A stretch of 52,972 nt of DNA. It comes from Ferruginibacter sp. HRS2-29 (GTDB lineage: Bacteria > Bacteroidota > Bacteroidia > Chitinophagales > Chitinophagaceae). The notes beneath the pieces are model-generated. The model did no database searches and was not told the origin of the DNA. It was given only the letters and a program-made list of their open reading frames with translations. Made by a program: the position numbers and the translations under genes. Numbering within the stretch: position 1 is the stretch's first letter; each line of letters starts with the position of its first letter. Positions 45,091-52,947 of this stretch are shown here, piece by piece. The DNA lies in assembly GCF_024343615.1 (NCBI RefSeq), contig NZ_RJUB01000014.1, positions 1-52,972 of the forward strand, read 5' to 3'.

Positions 45091-46014
45091 TTATTTTTTG
45101 AAAAGTTTCAGCACGGGGTGCAGATCGTTTTGCTTCAGGTGAAGATAGGGCTGATTCAAAGGGTTGAATTTCTTATAGAAGTCTGCCACACCTTTTATAT
45201 CTGATCCTTCGAGATCCAGTATCAACCCACTTCCTGCAAATTCTTCAATTATCTTATCATACAAAAAATAATTGGCTTCAGTTTTTTTTCCTGCTGCTGT
45301 AATGCACGAAATAATATTGTACAATCTCTTTTCGTCTTTCAGTAACAAAGCCACCGCCAGCAATTCATCTGTCGTACTGCGGGCTTCACGGATTACCAGG
45401 TTGTTGGCGGCCAGCAATAGTTTACAGATATTTTTAAAACCTGTGATGTCTTTACCGGTAACACTTTCAATCTTCTCCGCATATAACGATTCATACAACG
45501 AGATCGTATTTTCAATATCATCAGAAGAAGCATATCTGAGTTCCAGTTTCTGCAGCCGTCTGAGGCTTTTGGTGAAATTAGGATGATATTGCCGGTAGAG
45601 TTGTTCATACGGAAGCATCAATGGAAGAATGAAATTGGTACGTTCCTCAACAGTTACCCCGGCTGGAAGGAACAGGTCGGCCATCGCATAATTAATGGTG
45701 ATATCAGCATAGCTGAATCGTTCAAAAGCCATTTCCATAAAGCATTCCAACGTGCCTGGATCTATATTTTCTTTGTAAAAAACCCCCAGCTGCTGAACAA
45801 AAGATGGCTGGTATAAATATTCTATTCCCCACTTTTTTCTCCTTACAAGCGGCATTACTGCATGATAATCGTCGAGCACCAACGCATCCCAGTTGCCGGC
45901 AATTTCATCGAGGTAAAATGCCCGGGCATAGATGAGCCCGTTGGTTGCGTGCACGATGCAATCATCCCATTGCTGCCTGTCGACCTGGTCGTATGGTACA
46001 AATTCAACAGGCAT
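45091..46014 (-). CDS. GNAT/FemAB-like acyltransferase-fold protein
   Basis: The 307-residue protein resembles GNAT/FemAB-like proteins of Bacteroidota: VDRQQWDDCIVHATNGLIYARAFYLDEIAGNWDALVL (about 11-47) and, in the C-terminal half, LAVALLLKDEKRLYNIISC and YFLYDKIIEEFAGSGLILDLEGSDIKGVADFYKKFN, which resembles the acyl-CoA/tRNA-binding beta-bulge region and closing strand. No catalytic residues can be named. It starts 4 bases before the M1 peptidase stop, so the two are probably co-transcribed in the order peptidase then acyltransferase. Confidence 0.7.
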   Translation of the reverse strand: MPVEFVPYDQVDRQQWDDCIVHATNGLIYARAFYLDEIAGNWDALVLDDYHAVMPLVRRKKWGIEYLYQPSFVQQLGVFYKENIDPGTLECFMEMAFERFSYADITINYAMADLFLPAGVTVEERTNFILPLMLPYEQLYRQYHPNFTKSLRRLQKLELRYASSDDIENTISLYESLYAEKIESVTGKDITGFKNICKLLLAANNLVIREARSTTDELLAVALLLKDEKRLYNIISCITAAGKKTEANYFLYDKIIEEFAGSGLILDLEGSDIKGVADFYKKFNPLNQPYLHLKQNDLHPVLKLFKK

Positions 46015-46018
46015 CGGG

Positions 46019-48754
46019 TTATAAAGTTATTTGAGGGAAATACCTTTTCAGGTTGATATTTTGAATATCGATGCTGAAGGCGATGTTTTTGGAAAAACGT
46101 TTTTCGGTGATCGTTGATTTGAAATAATCATCAAACACTTTGCTATAGAGGATCGGGAAATATACATTTACAGTATTTCTGAACAATGATATCTGTAAGC
46201 CTGCATCATACAGGAATTTACCGGTGCCCGCATTTTTTTTCCATGCTTCGGCATAGGTGCCCACATCGGCAAATACTTTCAGCGGAATTTTTATAGGTAA
46301 AATGCTCAGCGGGTTGATCTGTTTCGGAATATCGGTATTGATGTTGAGCGCCGATAACCAGTTATCGGTTTTGCCGATCTTGCTGCTCAACAAGTCCGTA
46401 CGTACTTTGAAAGCGCCATCGCGGATCATGATCTGTTGCGTGGAAATTCCTTCAAATTCGTTGCGCCCATAGAAATAGTTGCTGTAGGTGTAATCTTCAG
46501 AACCATTGGCACCAGTGAGGTTCAGGTGATAACGATCCGTTTTGAATTGAGTGGTAAATGTTTTGTCGCCCGTGTAAAAGAATTTGCCGGCAAAAAATCT
46601 CAGGTTCAATCCGCCGCCTTTGGCGAAGTTGAAAAAGTATTCTGCAGTAAGGCCTGTACGTACAAATCCTTCTCCCTGGTCCGTTTGTAATTCTATTTTA
46701 TAAGGATACAAAACCCTGTTATTTTCAAATACAAGTTTCAACTGATTTACATAGCGTTTCTGTTTCGGGTAAGTGATCACATCCACATCATTGGTGGTGT
46801 CCCGCGTAAAAGACAATCCGGTTTCGTTGATCAGGAAAGTTTTGAACTGGATATATTTTGTAACATGGCTACGCGGATCCTTGTTGGCAAATGTATATCT
46901 CAGTGAAGGCACAATTTTCGTGTAGGGCTGGTAGTTAGTCTTGCCCGTAGAGTCTTTGAAAGTATCGCCGGTAAACCTGGCGACTGATCCTGCCAGTTCC
47001 AGCCGCTGGCCTTTGTTGCCGGTAAATACTGTGTAACCAACTCTTCCGATCCCGTTAAAGGAGGCAGACCCCGTGGCATAAAGTGGTACAGCCACAAAGT
47101 GGAGCCTGCTCAATGGCATCGAATAATTATGTATGATGGCACCGGGCATGAATTTATCATAGAAGTTGTAACCCAATGCCGGAGCAACACCGATATAGTT
47201 ATGCTTGTCTGTATCTTTCAGGCTGAAGAAAGGAGTGAGGCGAAGATCTTTTTTCTGTTTTTTCAATAAACTGCCCTTTTGCGAAAGTAAAGCAAACTGC
47301 GCATCCATATTTCGGCCGCTTACTTCTTCTACAAGTTTTTTAAAATCTTCAGGATAGGGATGTTTGAATTTCCAGCGTTGATAATAAGTTTTCATGCAAC
47401 TGTCGAATAACGGTTTGCCCAATTGTTCTTCGAGCAACTTCATCCATTGGCCTGTTTTTTCATAAGCCACTATTCCGTAATTCATCATGTTGAAGGAGGC
47501 GGACGGGGTTTCAATCGGCTGGTCTTTTTTAAGCCGGGCAACGGTTTCGAAGATATTCTGCTCCAGGTTATCGGGCATTATTTTTTGCAAAAAGCGTGAG
47601 TCCGTTGTCAACACGCTGTTGTTACTGTACTGCTGCTGCTCATACCGGTGGTCATAATACGTATTCATACCCTCATCCATCCATGGATGCTGGCGTTCGT
47701 TGCTGGCCAGTATTCCGTAGAACCAATTGTGGCCTACTTCATGATTGATCACAAAATCAAGCATACGCTCATTTTCCGGTGTTTCTACCGTGGTGATGGT
47801 CGGATACTCCATACCGCCGCCGGTAGCATCACCGGGATTATCCACCACGGTCACGATATCATACGGGTATTCACCCAGCCATTCGCTTTTGGTGGTGATG
47901 GCGTTTTTGATGAATTGCAGACTATTCTTCCACATCGCTTCATGTTGTTTCAGGTAATAAGCGTATACATCAATTGTTTTTGTAGCAAGGTGCAATGTGT
48001 CGTGCAGCACGATAAAATCTTTATCTGCAAACCAGGCAAAATCATGCACATTATCCTGGGTGAAATGAAAAGTGCTTTTATTGCCATCTGAAGTTTCATT
48101 GATCTTTTTGCCTGTGGCAGCAACCTTATAACTAACGGGGACGGTTACCTGCACATCAAAGTTTCCAAACTCACTGTAAAATTCGCCCTGGTCGAGGTAA
48201 GGCATTTCGTGCCAGCCTTTATGGTCGTAGACGGCGGGTTTGGGATACCATTGAGTTGCCATGAATGATTGCCCGACATATCCGCTACGCGAAAAATTAT
48301 AGGGCAGCTTTACATGAAAAGGAGTTTCAATTTCGGTGGATTTGCCTGGGGCAAGAGGATGCGGTAAAATGAGTTTTATGATATCCTGGTGTGCAGGATG
48401 GTCTTCCGCTTCGGCAGAAATACCGTCTGCTTTAAAAGCCAGCCGGTTGATATAACCACGTTTTTCTTCATCACTGAAATAAAAATCCGTCTGGCCGTTT
48501 TCCAGGCGCTGATCGCTGAAGGCGGTTTTGTCATTTTTATAAGCATTTGGCCACAAGTGGATCCAGATGAAAGTCAGGGTATCCGGTGAATTATTAAAAT
48601 ATTTAAGCCGAAGCTGGCCATCCAGTGTATGAGCAGTATCGTTGAGCGATACTTTGATGGTATAATCAGCCCTTTGCTGCCAGTAATCTTCCGACTGACA
48701 AAAAGCACAAAAGGCAATGAAAAGTTGTATGAAAAGCAGCAGTATTTTTTTCAA
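46019..48754 (-). CDS. M1-family metallopeptidase, secreted, probable TTG start
   Basis: From the TTG at 48754 the product has 911 residues and starts with a good Sec signal (LKKILLLFIQLFIAFCAFCQ, first residue Met if TTG initiates). The longer frame, which begins at 48880, is unlikely because its first 40 codons lie in an inverted word array. The M1 motifs are GGMEYPT (substrate N-terminus recognition) and HEVGHNWFYG (His338, Glu339, His342) with Glu361 18 residues later (HExxH-x18-E). The C-terminal third is beta-rich and ends in YFPQITL. It is probably a periplasmic or surface aminopeptidase. It is followed by the GNAT-like gene with a 4-base gap. Confidence 0.9.
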   Translation of the reverse strand: MKKILLLFIQLFIAFCAFCQSEDYWQQRADYTIKVSLNDTAHTLDGQLRLKYFNNSPDTLTFIWIHLWPNAYKNDKTAFSDQRLENGQTDFYFSDEEKRGYINRLAFKADGISAEAEDHPAHQDIIKLILPHPLAPGKSTEIETPFHVKLPYNFSRSGYVGQSFMATQWYPKPAVYDHKGWHEMPYLDQGEFYSEFGNFDVQVTVPVSYKVAATGKKINETSDGNKSTFHFTQDNVHDFAWFADKDFIVLHDTLHLATKTIDVYAYYLKQHEAMWKNSLQFIKNAITTKSEWLGEYPYDIVTVVDNPGDATGGGMEYPTITTVETPENERMLDFVINHEVGHNWFYGILASNERQHPWMDEGMNTYYDHRYEQQQYSNNSVLTTDSRFLQKIMPDNLEQNIFETVARLKKDQPIETPSASFNMMNYGIVAYEKTGQWMKLLEEQLGKPLFDSCMKTYYQRWKFKHPYPEDFKKLVEEVSGRNMDAQFALLSQKGSLLKKQKKDLRLTPFFSLKDTDKHNYIGVAPALGYNFYDKFMPGAIIHNYSMPLSRLHFVAVPLYATGSASFNGIGRVGYTVFTGNKGQRLELAGSVARFTGDTFKDSTGKTNYQPYTKIVPSLRYTFANKDPRSHVTKYIQFKTFLINETGLSFTRDTTNDVDVITYPKQKRYVNQLKLVFENNRVLYPYKIELQTDQGEGFVRTGLTAEYFFNFAKGGGLNLRFFAGKFFYTGDKTFTTQFKTDRYHLNLTGANGSEDYTYSNYFYGRNEFEGISTQQIMIRDGAFKVRTDLLSSKIGKTDNWLSALNINTDIPKQINPLSILPIKIPLKVFADVGTYAEAWKKNAGTGKFLYDAGLQISLFRNTVNVYFPILYSKVFDDYFKSTITEKRFSKNIAFSIDIQNINLKRYFPQITL

Positions 48755-48803
48755 GGAATGTGTTTGTTCAAAAATAATGATAAAAGCCGAAAATAGTAGC
48801 CAG

Positions 48804-48894
48804 ATGTTCGTTGTCAGTTGTGAGCGATCGTTGCGAAGGATTAAGCAAAGTTTAGCCAGCAACGTCCTGACATCTGGCAACTAACAACTGACAT
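48804..48894. repeat. Inverted array with CTGACAT/CTAACAA seven-base words
   Basis: The right part 48867-48894 is four words in register: CTGACAT, CTGGCAA, CTAACAA, CTGACAT. The left part around 48804-48822 contains GTTGTCAGTTG and pairs imperfectly with it. The array lies in the 5' region of the M1 peptidase gene and just past the sugar transferase stop. Confidence 0.75.
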
Positions 48895-48897
48895 CTT

Positions 48898-50292
48898 TTA
48901 TTTTCCTTTTCCGGCAAAAATGATACTGATCGTATAGATCATGATCTTGAAATCCAGTCCCAGGGAAACATTTTCAACGTAAAGCAGATCGTAAGGCATC
49001 CGTTGCAGCATTTCGCTGATGTTGGAAGCGTAGCCGAATTTTACCATTCCCCAGCTCGTGAGGCCTGGCTTCACTTTGAAGAGATAGTTATATTCAGGGT
49101 GGAGCGCCACCATCTGGTCGATGTAAAATTTTCGTTCCGGCCTCGGGCCAACCAGGCTCATTTCTCCTTTGATGATGTTCCAGAGTTGTGGCAATTCGTC
49201 GAGCCGCCATTTGCGCATCACTTTGCCCCAGCGTGTGATGCGGTCGTCCTGATCGCTGCTAAGCTGCGGGCCGTTTTTTTCAGCATTCACATGCATCGAG
49301 CGGAGCTTGTACATGATAAAAGGCTTGCCTTTATAACCGATCCTTTCCTGCAAAAAGAAAAGCGGCCCTTTGGAACTAAGTTTTAGCCGTATGATGGTAT
49401 AAATAAAAAGCGGGGTGAGTAAAACCACTGCCAGCAATGAGATGAAGAGATCGGTGAAGCGCTTGATATTTTGCTGCCAGGCTGGTAACAGTCCGGAGTG
49501 CAGATCTATCAGGGGCACACCCATCACGTTATTCGTCTGTATGGCGCCACTGATGATGTCGAATGTATCGGGTGTTATTTTTATGTTCACTTCCTTATCG
49601 CTGAGCAGCTGGAGTATTCTGGTGATAAGTTCGCGGTCGTTTTTTTCTACAGCAATGATCACTTCTTCAATATATTCTTCCTGTATGATATCGGTGAGCA
49701 GACTGATATCCCTGTGAACGCTGATGTTTCGGAAGTGAGAAGCGTCGCTGCTATTCATATCAATGATGGAAGCGATACGATATCCGGCGCTGTCGCCTTT
49801 CTCCAATAAGTTATCATGCAGCTCGATCATCTTTTTCCCTGACCCGATGAGCAGTGTATTGAAGAATACTTTTTTTTGTAATAATTGTTTGTGAACGCAG
49901 GTAAGTATGATCATACGGATGATCGCGGTAGAAAAAAATATGGGGATCAGCAGGCAGAAAAATTCCACATAATACCTCGTATTGTCCGTTTGGGGATTTT
50001 TCAGGATAAAAAAGAAAAGCAGCCCCAGGCAACCTATAGTGGTAAGGACAAATGTTTTGAAAAGCTCTGTGATCCTCGATTTCTGGTAGAGACCGGTATA
50101 CGTACCTGTTATGAAATTCAGGCTCAGCCAGCCAAGTGTGTAAAGGAAAAGTCCGAGATAAAATCCGGCAGGGACTGAAAAAGGGTATTCGTAAATAACG
50201 GTACGCAGATAATAAAAACAAAGCCAGGTGAGCAGGCAGATGACGATATCCGCAAATACGTACCAACTGATATTTATCCTGGGTTGCTTCAA
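48898..50292 (-). CDS. Polyprenyl-phosphate sugar-1-phosphate transferase (exopolysaccharide initiating enzyme)
   Basis: The 464-residue protein has about four N-terminal membrane helices (about 11-30, 42-62, 80-105, 110-132), a CoA-binding-like Rossmann domain (about 140-250, LLIGSGKKMIELHDNLLEKG), a fifth hydrophobic segment (about 275-295), and the bacterial sugar transferase domain (about 268-464: GPLFFLQERIGYKGKPFIMYKLRSM, WRLDELPQLWNIIKGEMSLVGPRPE, VKPGLTSWG). This is the WcaJ/PssY family, which loads the first sugar on undecaprenyl phosphate for capsule or exopolysaccharide. The neighbouring Gfo/Idh gene may supply a nucleotide sugar. Confidence 0.95.
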   Translation of the reverse strand: MKQPRINISWYVFADIVICLLTWLCFYYLRTVIYEYPFSVPAGFYLGLFLYTLGWLSLNFITGTYTGLYQKSRITELFKTFVLTTIGCLGLLFFFILKNPQTDNTRYYVEFFCLLIPIFFSTAIIRMIILTCVHKQLLQKKVFFNTLLIGSGKKMIELHDNLLEKGDSAGYRIASIIDMNSSDASHFRNISVHRDISLLTDIIQEEYIEEVIIAVEKNDRELITRILQLLSDKEVNIKITPDTFDIISGAIQTNNVMGVPLIDLHSGLLPAWQQNIKRFTDLFISLLAVVLLTPLFIYTIIRLKLSSKGPLFFLQERIGYKGKPFIMYKLRSMHVNAEKNGPQLSSDQDDRITRWGKVMRKWRLDELPQLWNIIKGEMSLVGPRPERKFYIDQMVALHPEYNYLFKVKPGLTSWGMVKFGYASNISEMLQRMPYDLLYVENVSLGLDFKIMIYTISIIFAGKGK

Positions 50293-50295
50293 TTC

Positions 50296-50377
50296 GTTTA
50301 GAGATTAGGGTTTAGAGTTTAGGGTGGTACAAGTTAAGAAAGTTTTTTGCCTAAACTCTAATCCCTAATCTCTAAAC
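50296..50377. repeat. Inverted pair of GTTTAGA/GATTAGG seven-base word arrays
   Basis: The left arm 50296-50323 is four words (GTTTAGA, GATTAGG, GTTTAGA, GTTTAGG), and the right arm 50350-50377 is four words (CCTAAAC, TCTAATC, CCTAATC, TCTAAAC). The arms pair at 26 of 28 positions around a 26-base loop. It lies between the Gfo/Idh gene end and the sugar transferase start. Confidence 0.92.
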
Positions 50378-50381
50378 TGTT

Positions 50382-51350
50382 TTATCGTTGGGCACTGTTT
50401 ATTTTATCCAATATCTTATGCGCTACATCCATCGCTTCGAAGCCATCCATCACGGTTACAGGTGTTTCGGTGTTGTTGGTGATAGCATCTTTAAATCCCT
50501 GTAATTCCATTTTGATCGCATTGCCATCTTCAATAGCGGGGCTGGAAATAGCAATCGTTTTTTTACCATTATTGGTATCGATGTCGAAGGTGAAAACATT
50601 TTTATCGCCGGGGGTATTCAGTTTGATGATCTCTGTTTTTTTATCGAGGAAATCAATACCGATGTAAGCATCCTTCTGAAACAAACGCATCTTGCGCATT
50701 TTTTTCATGGAGATGCGGCTGCTGGTAAGGTTTGCAACGCATCCATTATCGAATTCGATGCGTACGTTGGCAATGTCAGGAGTATCGCTCATGACGGATA
50801 CGCCGTTGGCGGAAATATGGCTGACATTACTTTTCACCAGGTGAAGTATGATGTCTATATCGTGGATCATCAGATCCAGGATCACGCTTACGTCGGTACC
50901 ACGTGGATTGAATTGCGCCAACCTGTGTACTTCGATGAACATTGGCTCCAGGCTGAATTCTTTTAATGAAAGAAAAGCAGGATTGAAACGTTCCACATGC
51001 CCGACCTGGAATTTCAGGTTGGATTCTTTCGCCAGCTTTACCAATGCACGGGCTTCTTCCATGGTATTGGCCAGGGGCTTTTCTACAAAAACATGTTTGC
51101 CTTTCCGGAGCGCCAGTGAGCAAAGGTTATAGTGATGGGGGGTAGGGGCTACGATATCTACAGCATCACATTCATCCATCAGTGATGCTGGATCGGGATA
51201 TCTCTTAAGGCCATATTTTTCCTGTACAGGAATCGCATTATGGTCATCGGGATCGAAAAAACCCACCAGTGTAACATCTTCTATTTCTTTCCAGTTGTTC
51301 AAATGGAATTTGCCCAAATGCCCTACACCTAGTACCCCGATTTTTAACAT
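50382..51350 (-). CDS. Gfo/Idh/MocA-family NAD(P)-dependent oxidoreductase
   Basis: The 322-residue protein has the Rossmann NAD-binding opening IGVLGVGHLGKFHLNNW (about 3-19), then VDIVAPTPHHYNL, GKHVFVEKPLA (about 87-97, Lys of the EKP motif in the active site), and the C-terminal alpha/beta domain with FNPRGTDVSVILDLMIHDIDIILHLV (about 147-172), where HD is the conserved substrate-binding pair. The sugar substrate is unknown; location next to the sugar transferase suggests nucleotide-sugar or surface-sugar modification. Confidence 0.93.
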   Translation of the reverse strand: MLKIGVLGVGHLGKFHLNNWKEIEDVTLVGFFDPDDHNAIPVQEKYGLKRYPDPASLMDECDAVDIVAPTPHHYNLCSLALRKGKHVFVEKPLANTMEEARALVKLAKESNLKFQVGHVERFNPAFLSLKEFSLEPMFIEVHRLAQFNPRGTDVSVILDLMIHDIDIILHLVKSNVSHISANGVSVMSDTPDIANVRIEFDNGCVANLTSSRISMKKMRKMRLFQKDAYIGIDFLDKKTEIIKLNTPGDKNVFTFDIDTNNGKKTIAISSPAIEDGNAIKMELQGFKDAITNNTETPVTVMDGFEAMDVAHKILDKINSAQR

Positions 51351-51357
51351 GCTAATT

Positions 51358-51392
51358 AGTTATAAGTTATAAGTGATGAGTTAAAAGTGTAA
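51358..51392 (+). repeat. AGTTATA seven-base word array
   Basis: Five words in register: AGTTATA twice, AGTGATG, AGTTAAA and AGTGTAA. It lies in the leader side of the Gfo/Idh gene, 7 bases from its start codon. Confidence 0.75.
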
Positions 51393-51403
51393 CAGCCCGT
51401 ACT

Positions 51404-51431
51404 CTTCATTCTTCATTCTTCATTCGTAATT
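51404..51431 (+). repeat. CTTCATT seven-base word array
   Basis: Three exact copies of CTTCATT and then CGTAATT, all in register. It lies just beyond the accA stop codon, 4 bases away. Confidence 0.8.
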
Positions 51432-51435
51432 GATC

Positions 51436-52410
51436 TTAGGCTTCATCCCAGAAGCCCATTTTGCCGAATTTGCTGATCCTTTCTTCTACTCTTTGTTCGG
51501 GTGTTTTTTGTTTTAGTTCCTGTATGGCGGGGATAAGATAATTTTTCAAAATGTTTGCAGCGCCGTCGTAGTCCCAATGTGCGCCACCCATCGGCTCCGG
51601 TATAACATCGTCTACAAGCCCGAATTGCAACATATCGGTACCGGTCAGACGCAGTTGTTCGGCGGCAGTTTCTTTTTTATCCCAGGTGCGCCAGAGGATG
51701 CTGCTGCAGCTTTCGGGAGAGATAACGGTATACCATGTATTTTCCAGCATCACCACTTTATCGCCAACACCTATGCCCAATGCGCCACCGCTGGCACCTT
51801 CGCCGATGATGACACAGATGACGGGCACTTTCAGGCTGATCATTTCATATATATTACGTGCGATAGCTTCGCCTTGTCCACGTTCTTCCGCTTCCAGGCC
51901 GGGATAAGCTCCCGGGGTATCGATCAGTGTGATGATCGGTTTATTGAATTTTTCAGCGAGTTTCATAAGGCGAAGCGCCTTCCTGTAACCTTCGGGGTTG
52001 GCCATACCAAAATTGCGCATCTGCCTTGTTTTGGTATTGTTCCCTTTTTGCTGCCCGATGATCATGACCGTTTCATCGCCAAGCTGTGCAAATCCGCCTA
52101 CCATGGCTTTATCATCCCTCACATTGCGGTCGCCGTGCAGCTCAATGAAATTGGTGCACATTTTCTCAATATATTTAAGGGTGTATGGCCTGTCGGGATG
52201 GCGGCTCAGCTGAACACGCTGCCAGGGGGTGAGGGTTTCTGTGAGTTGTTGCTTGGTTTCGATGATAGTTTTTTCCAGCCCCTCGATGGTGCTGCTCATA
52301 TCGATCTTTTTATTTTTTTCCTGGCTTAACTTGAGCTGTTCGATCTGATCATACAGGTCTTTGATCGGTTTTTCAAAATCAAGGAACTGTCGGTTTTTTA
52401 ACTGTGGCAT
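51436..52410 (-). CDS. accA: Acetyl-CoA carboxylase carboxyltransferase subunit alpha
   Basis: The 324-residue protein has the N-terminal coiled coil (about 8-50), then [17 protein letters not shown] (about 63-80) and the carboxyltransferase domain with [52 protein letters not shown] (about 165-190) and [20 protein letters not shown], which forms the oxyanion/CoA site. With AccD it transfers carboxyl from biotin to acetyl-CoA, making malonyl-CoA for fatty acid synthesis. accD is not in the window, as usual for split genes. A -7 element (52449-52456) lies upstream. Confidence 0.97.
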   Translation of the reverse strand: MPQLKNRQFLDFEKPIKDLYDQIEQLKLSQEKNKKIDMSSTIEGLEKTIIETKQQLTETLTPWQRVQLSRHPDRPYTLKYIEKMCTNFIELHGDRNVRDDKAMVGGFAQLGDETVMIIGQQKGNNTKTRQMRNFGMANPEGYRKALRLMKLAEKFNKPIITLIDTPGAYPGLEAEERGQGEAIARNIYEMISLKVPVICVIIGEGASGGALGIGVGDKVVMLENTWYTVISPESCSSILWRTWDKKETAAEQLRLTGTDMLQFGLVDDVIPEPMGGAHWDYDGAANILKNYLIPAIQELKQKTPEQRVEERISKFGKMGFWDEA

Positions 52411-52448
52411 ATTAAAATTTTACTGCTAATCGGGTGTAAGTTAATTTG

Positions 52449-52456
52449 TAAAAGTA
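52449..52456 (-). promoter_or_regulatory. Possible -7 element for accA
   Basis: Minus strand TACTTTTA matches TAnnTTTG in seven of eight positions, 39 bases before the accA start. No standard -33 is seen. Confidence 0.35.
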
Positions 52457-52482
52457 GTTGAACTAAATTTTTTTAAAAAGTT

Positions 52483-52514
52483 TTGTTTTAAAAAGCTAAA
52501 AATACTTATCTTTG
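52483..52514 (+). promoter_or_regulatory. Promoter for tRNA-Asp
   Basis: TTG (52483-52485), a 21-base spacer and TATCTTTG (52507-52514) give a Bacteroidota promoter. The tRNA starts 38 bases downstream, leaving a short 5' leader. Confidence 0.75.
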
Positions 52515-52551
52515 CAATCCCGAAAAAATAGAAAGCTATTTCAGGGGATAA

Positions 52552-52625
52552 GGATCGGTAGTTCAGTTGGTTAGAATGCTGCCCTGTCACGGCAGAGGTC
52601 GCGGGTTCGAGTCCCGTCCGGTCCG
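52552..52625 (+). tRNA. tRNA-Asp (anticodon GTC)
   Basis: The 74-base gene folds as a full cloverleaf. The acceptor stem GGATCGG pairs with CCGGTCC (one G-U) with discriminator G. The D arm contains GTTGGTTAGAAT, the anticodon stem CTGCC pairs with GGCAG around the loop CTGTCAC with anticodon GTC, and the T arm contains the GGTTCGAGTCCC loop. CCA is not encoded. A strong promoter is upstream and a terminator directly downstream. Confidence 0.97.
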
Positions 52626-52627
52626 CT

Positions 52628-52662
52628 AAAAGCCATCTCTTCAAAAGAGGTGGCTTTTTTGT
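52628..52662 (+). terminator. Terminator between tRNA-Asp and the GIY-YIG gene
   Basis: AAGCCATCTCTT pairs with AAGAGGTGGCTT (one G-T pair) and is followed by TTTTTT. Only about 18 bases separate its end from the next start codon. Confidence 0.9.
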
Positions 52663-52680
52663 TTTTTTCATCTTCGCAAT

Positions 52681-52947
52681 ATGTACTACGTTTATATACT
52701 CCGCAGCGATGTTGACCAATCTTTTTATAAGGGGTATACTGAAAATCCGGCTCAGCGGTTGATACAACATAACAACGGGGAATCAGTTTATACACGAAAC
52801 AAGATTCCCTGGAAATTAGTGTACGTAGAAGTATTCTCCACCAAAAAAGAAGCATTGATCCGTGAAAAAAATCTTAAGAAAGCGACGCACCAGCGTATTG
52901 AGTCACTGATAAGTCACCCCAAAAATATTGTCGGGCAGTTTGGTTAG
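52681..52947 (+). CDS. Small GIY-YIG nuclease-domain protein
   Basis: The 88-residue protein consists of one GIY-YIG domain: YVYIL (3-7), YKGYT (16-20), Arg26, His30 (in RLIQHNNG), and Glu62 in the motif ALIREKNLKK, which is the catalytic Glu position. This is the stand-alone UPF0213/YhbQ-like type. Family members are suspected DNA nucleases of uncertain role. There is no room for a normal promoter between the tRNA terminator and the start, so it may be expressed by read-through from the tRNA promoter. The last codons (GQFG, stop) lie in a sequence that copies the tRNA-Asp D arm. Confidence 0.88.
   Translation: MYYVYILRSDVDQSFYKGYTENPAQRLIQHNNGESVYTRNKIPWKLVYVEVFSTKKEALIREKNLKKATHQRIESLISHPKNIVGQFG

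Noticed and set aside
48754..48880. Extra N-terminal 42 codons of the M1 peptidase.
   Set aside because: They lie in an inverted word array and would place the signal peptide inside the protein.
52441..52855. Minus-strand reading frames across the tRNA-Asp gene, with GPDGTRTRDLCRDRAAF- or RTGLEPATSAV-like peptides.
   Set aside because: These are the well-known spurious translations of the complementary strand of a tRNA gene and its surroundings. The DNA is the tRNA gene.
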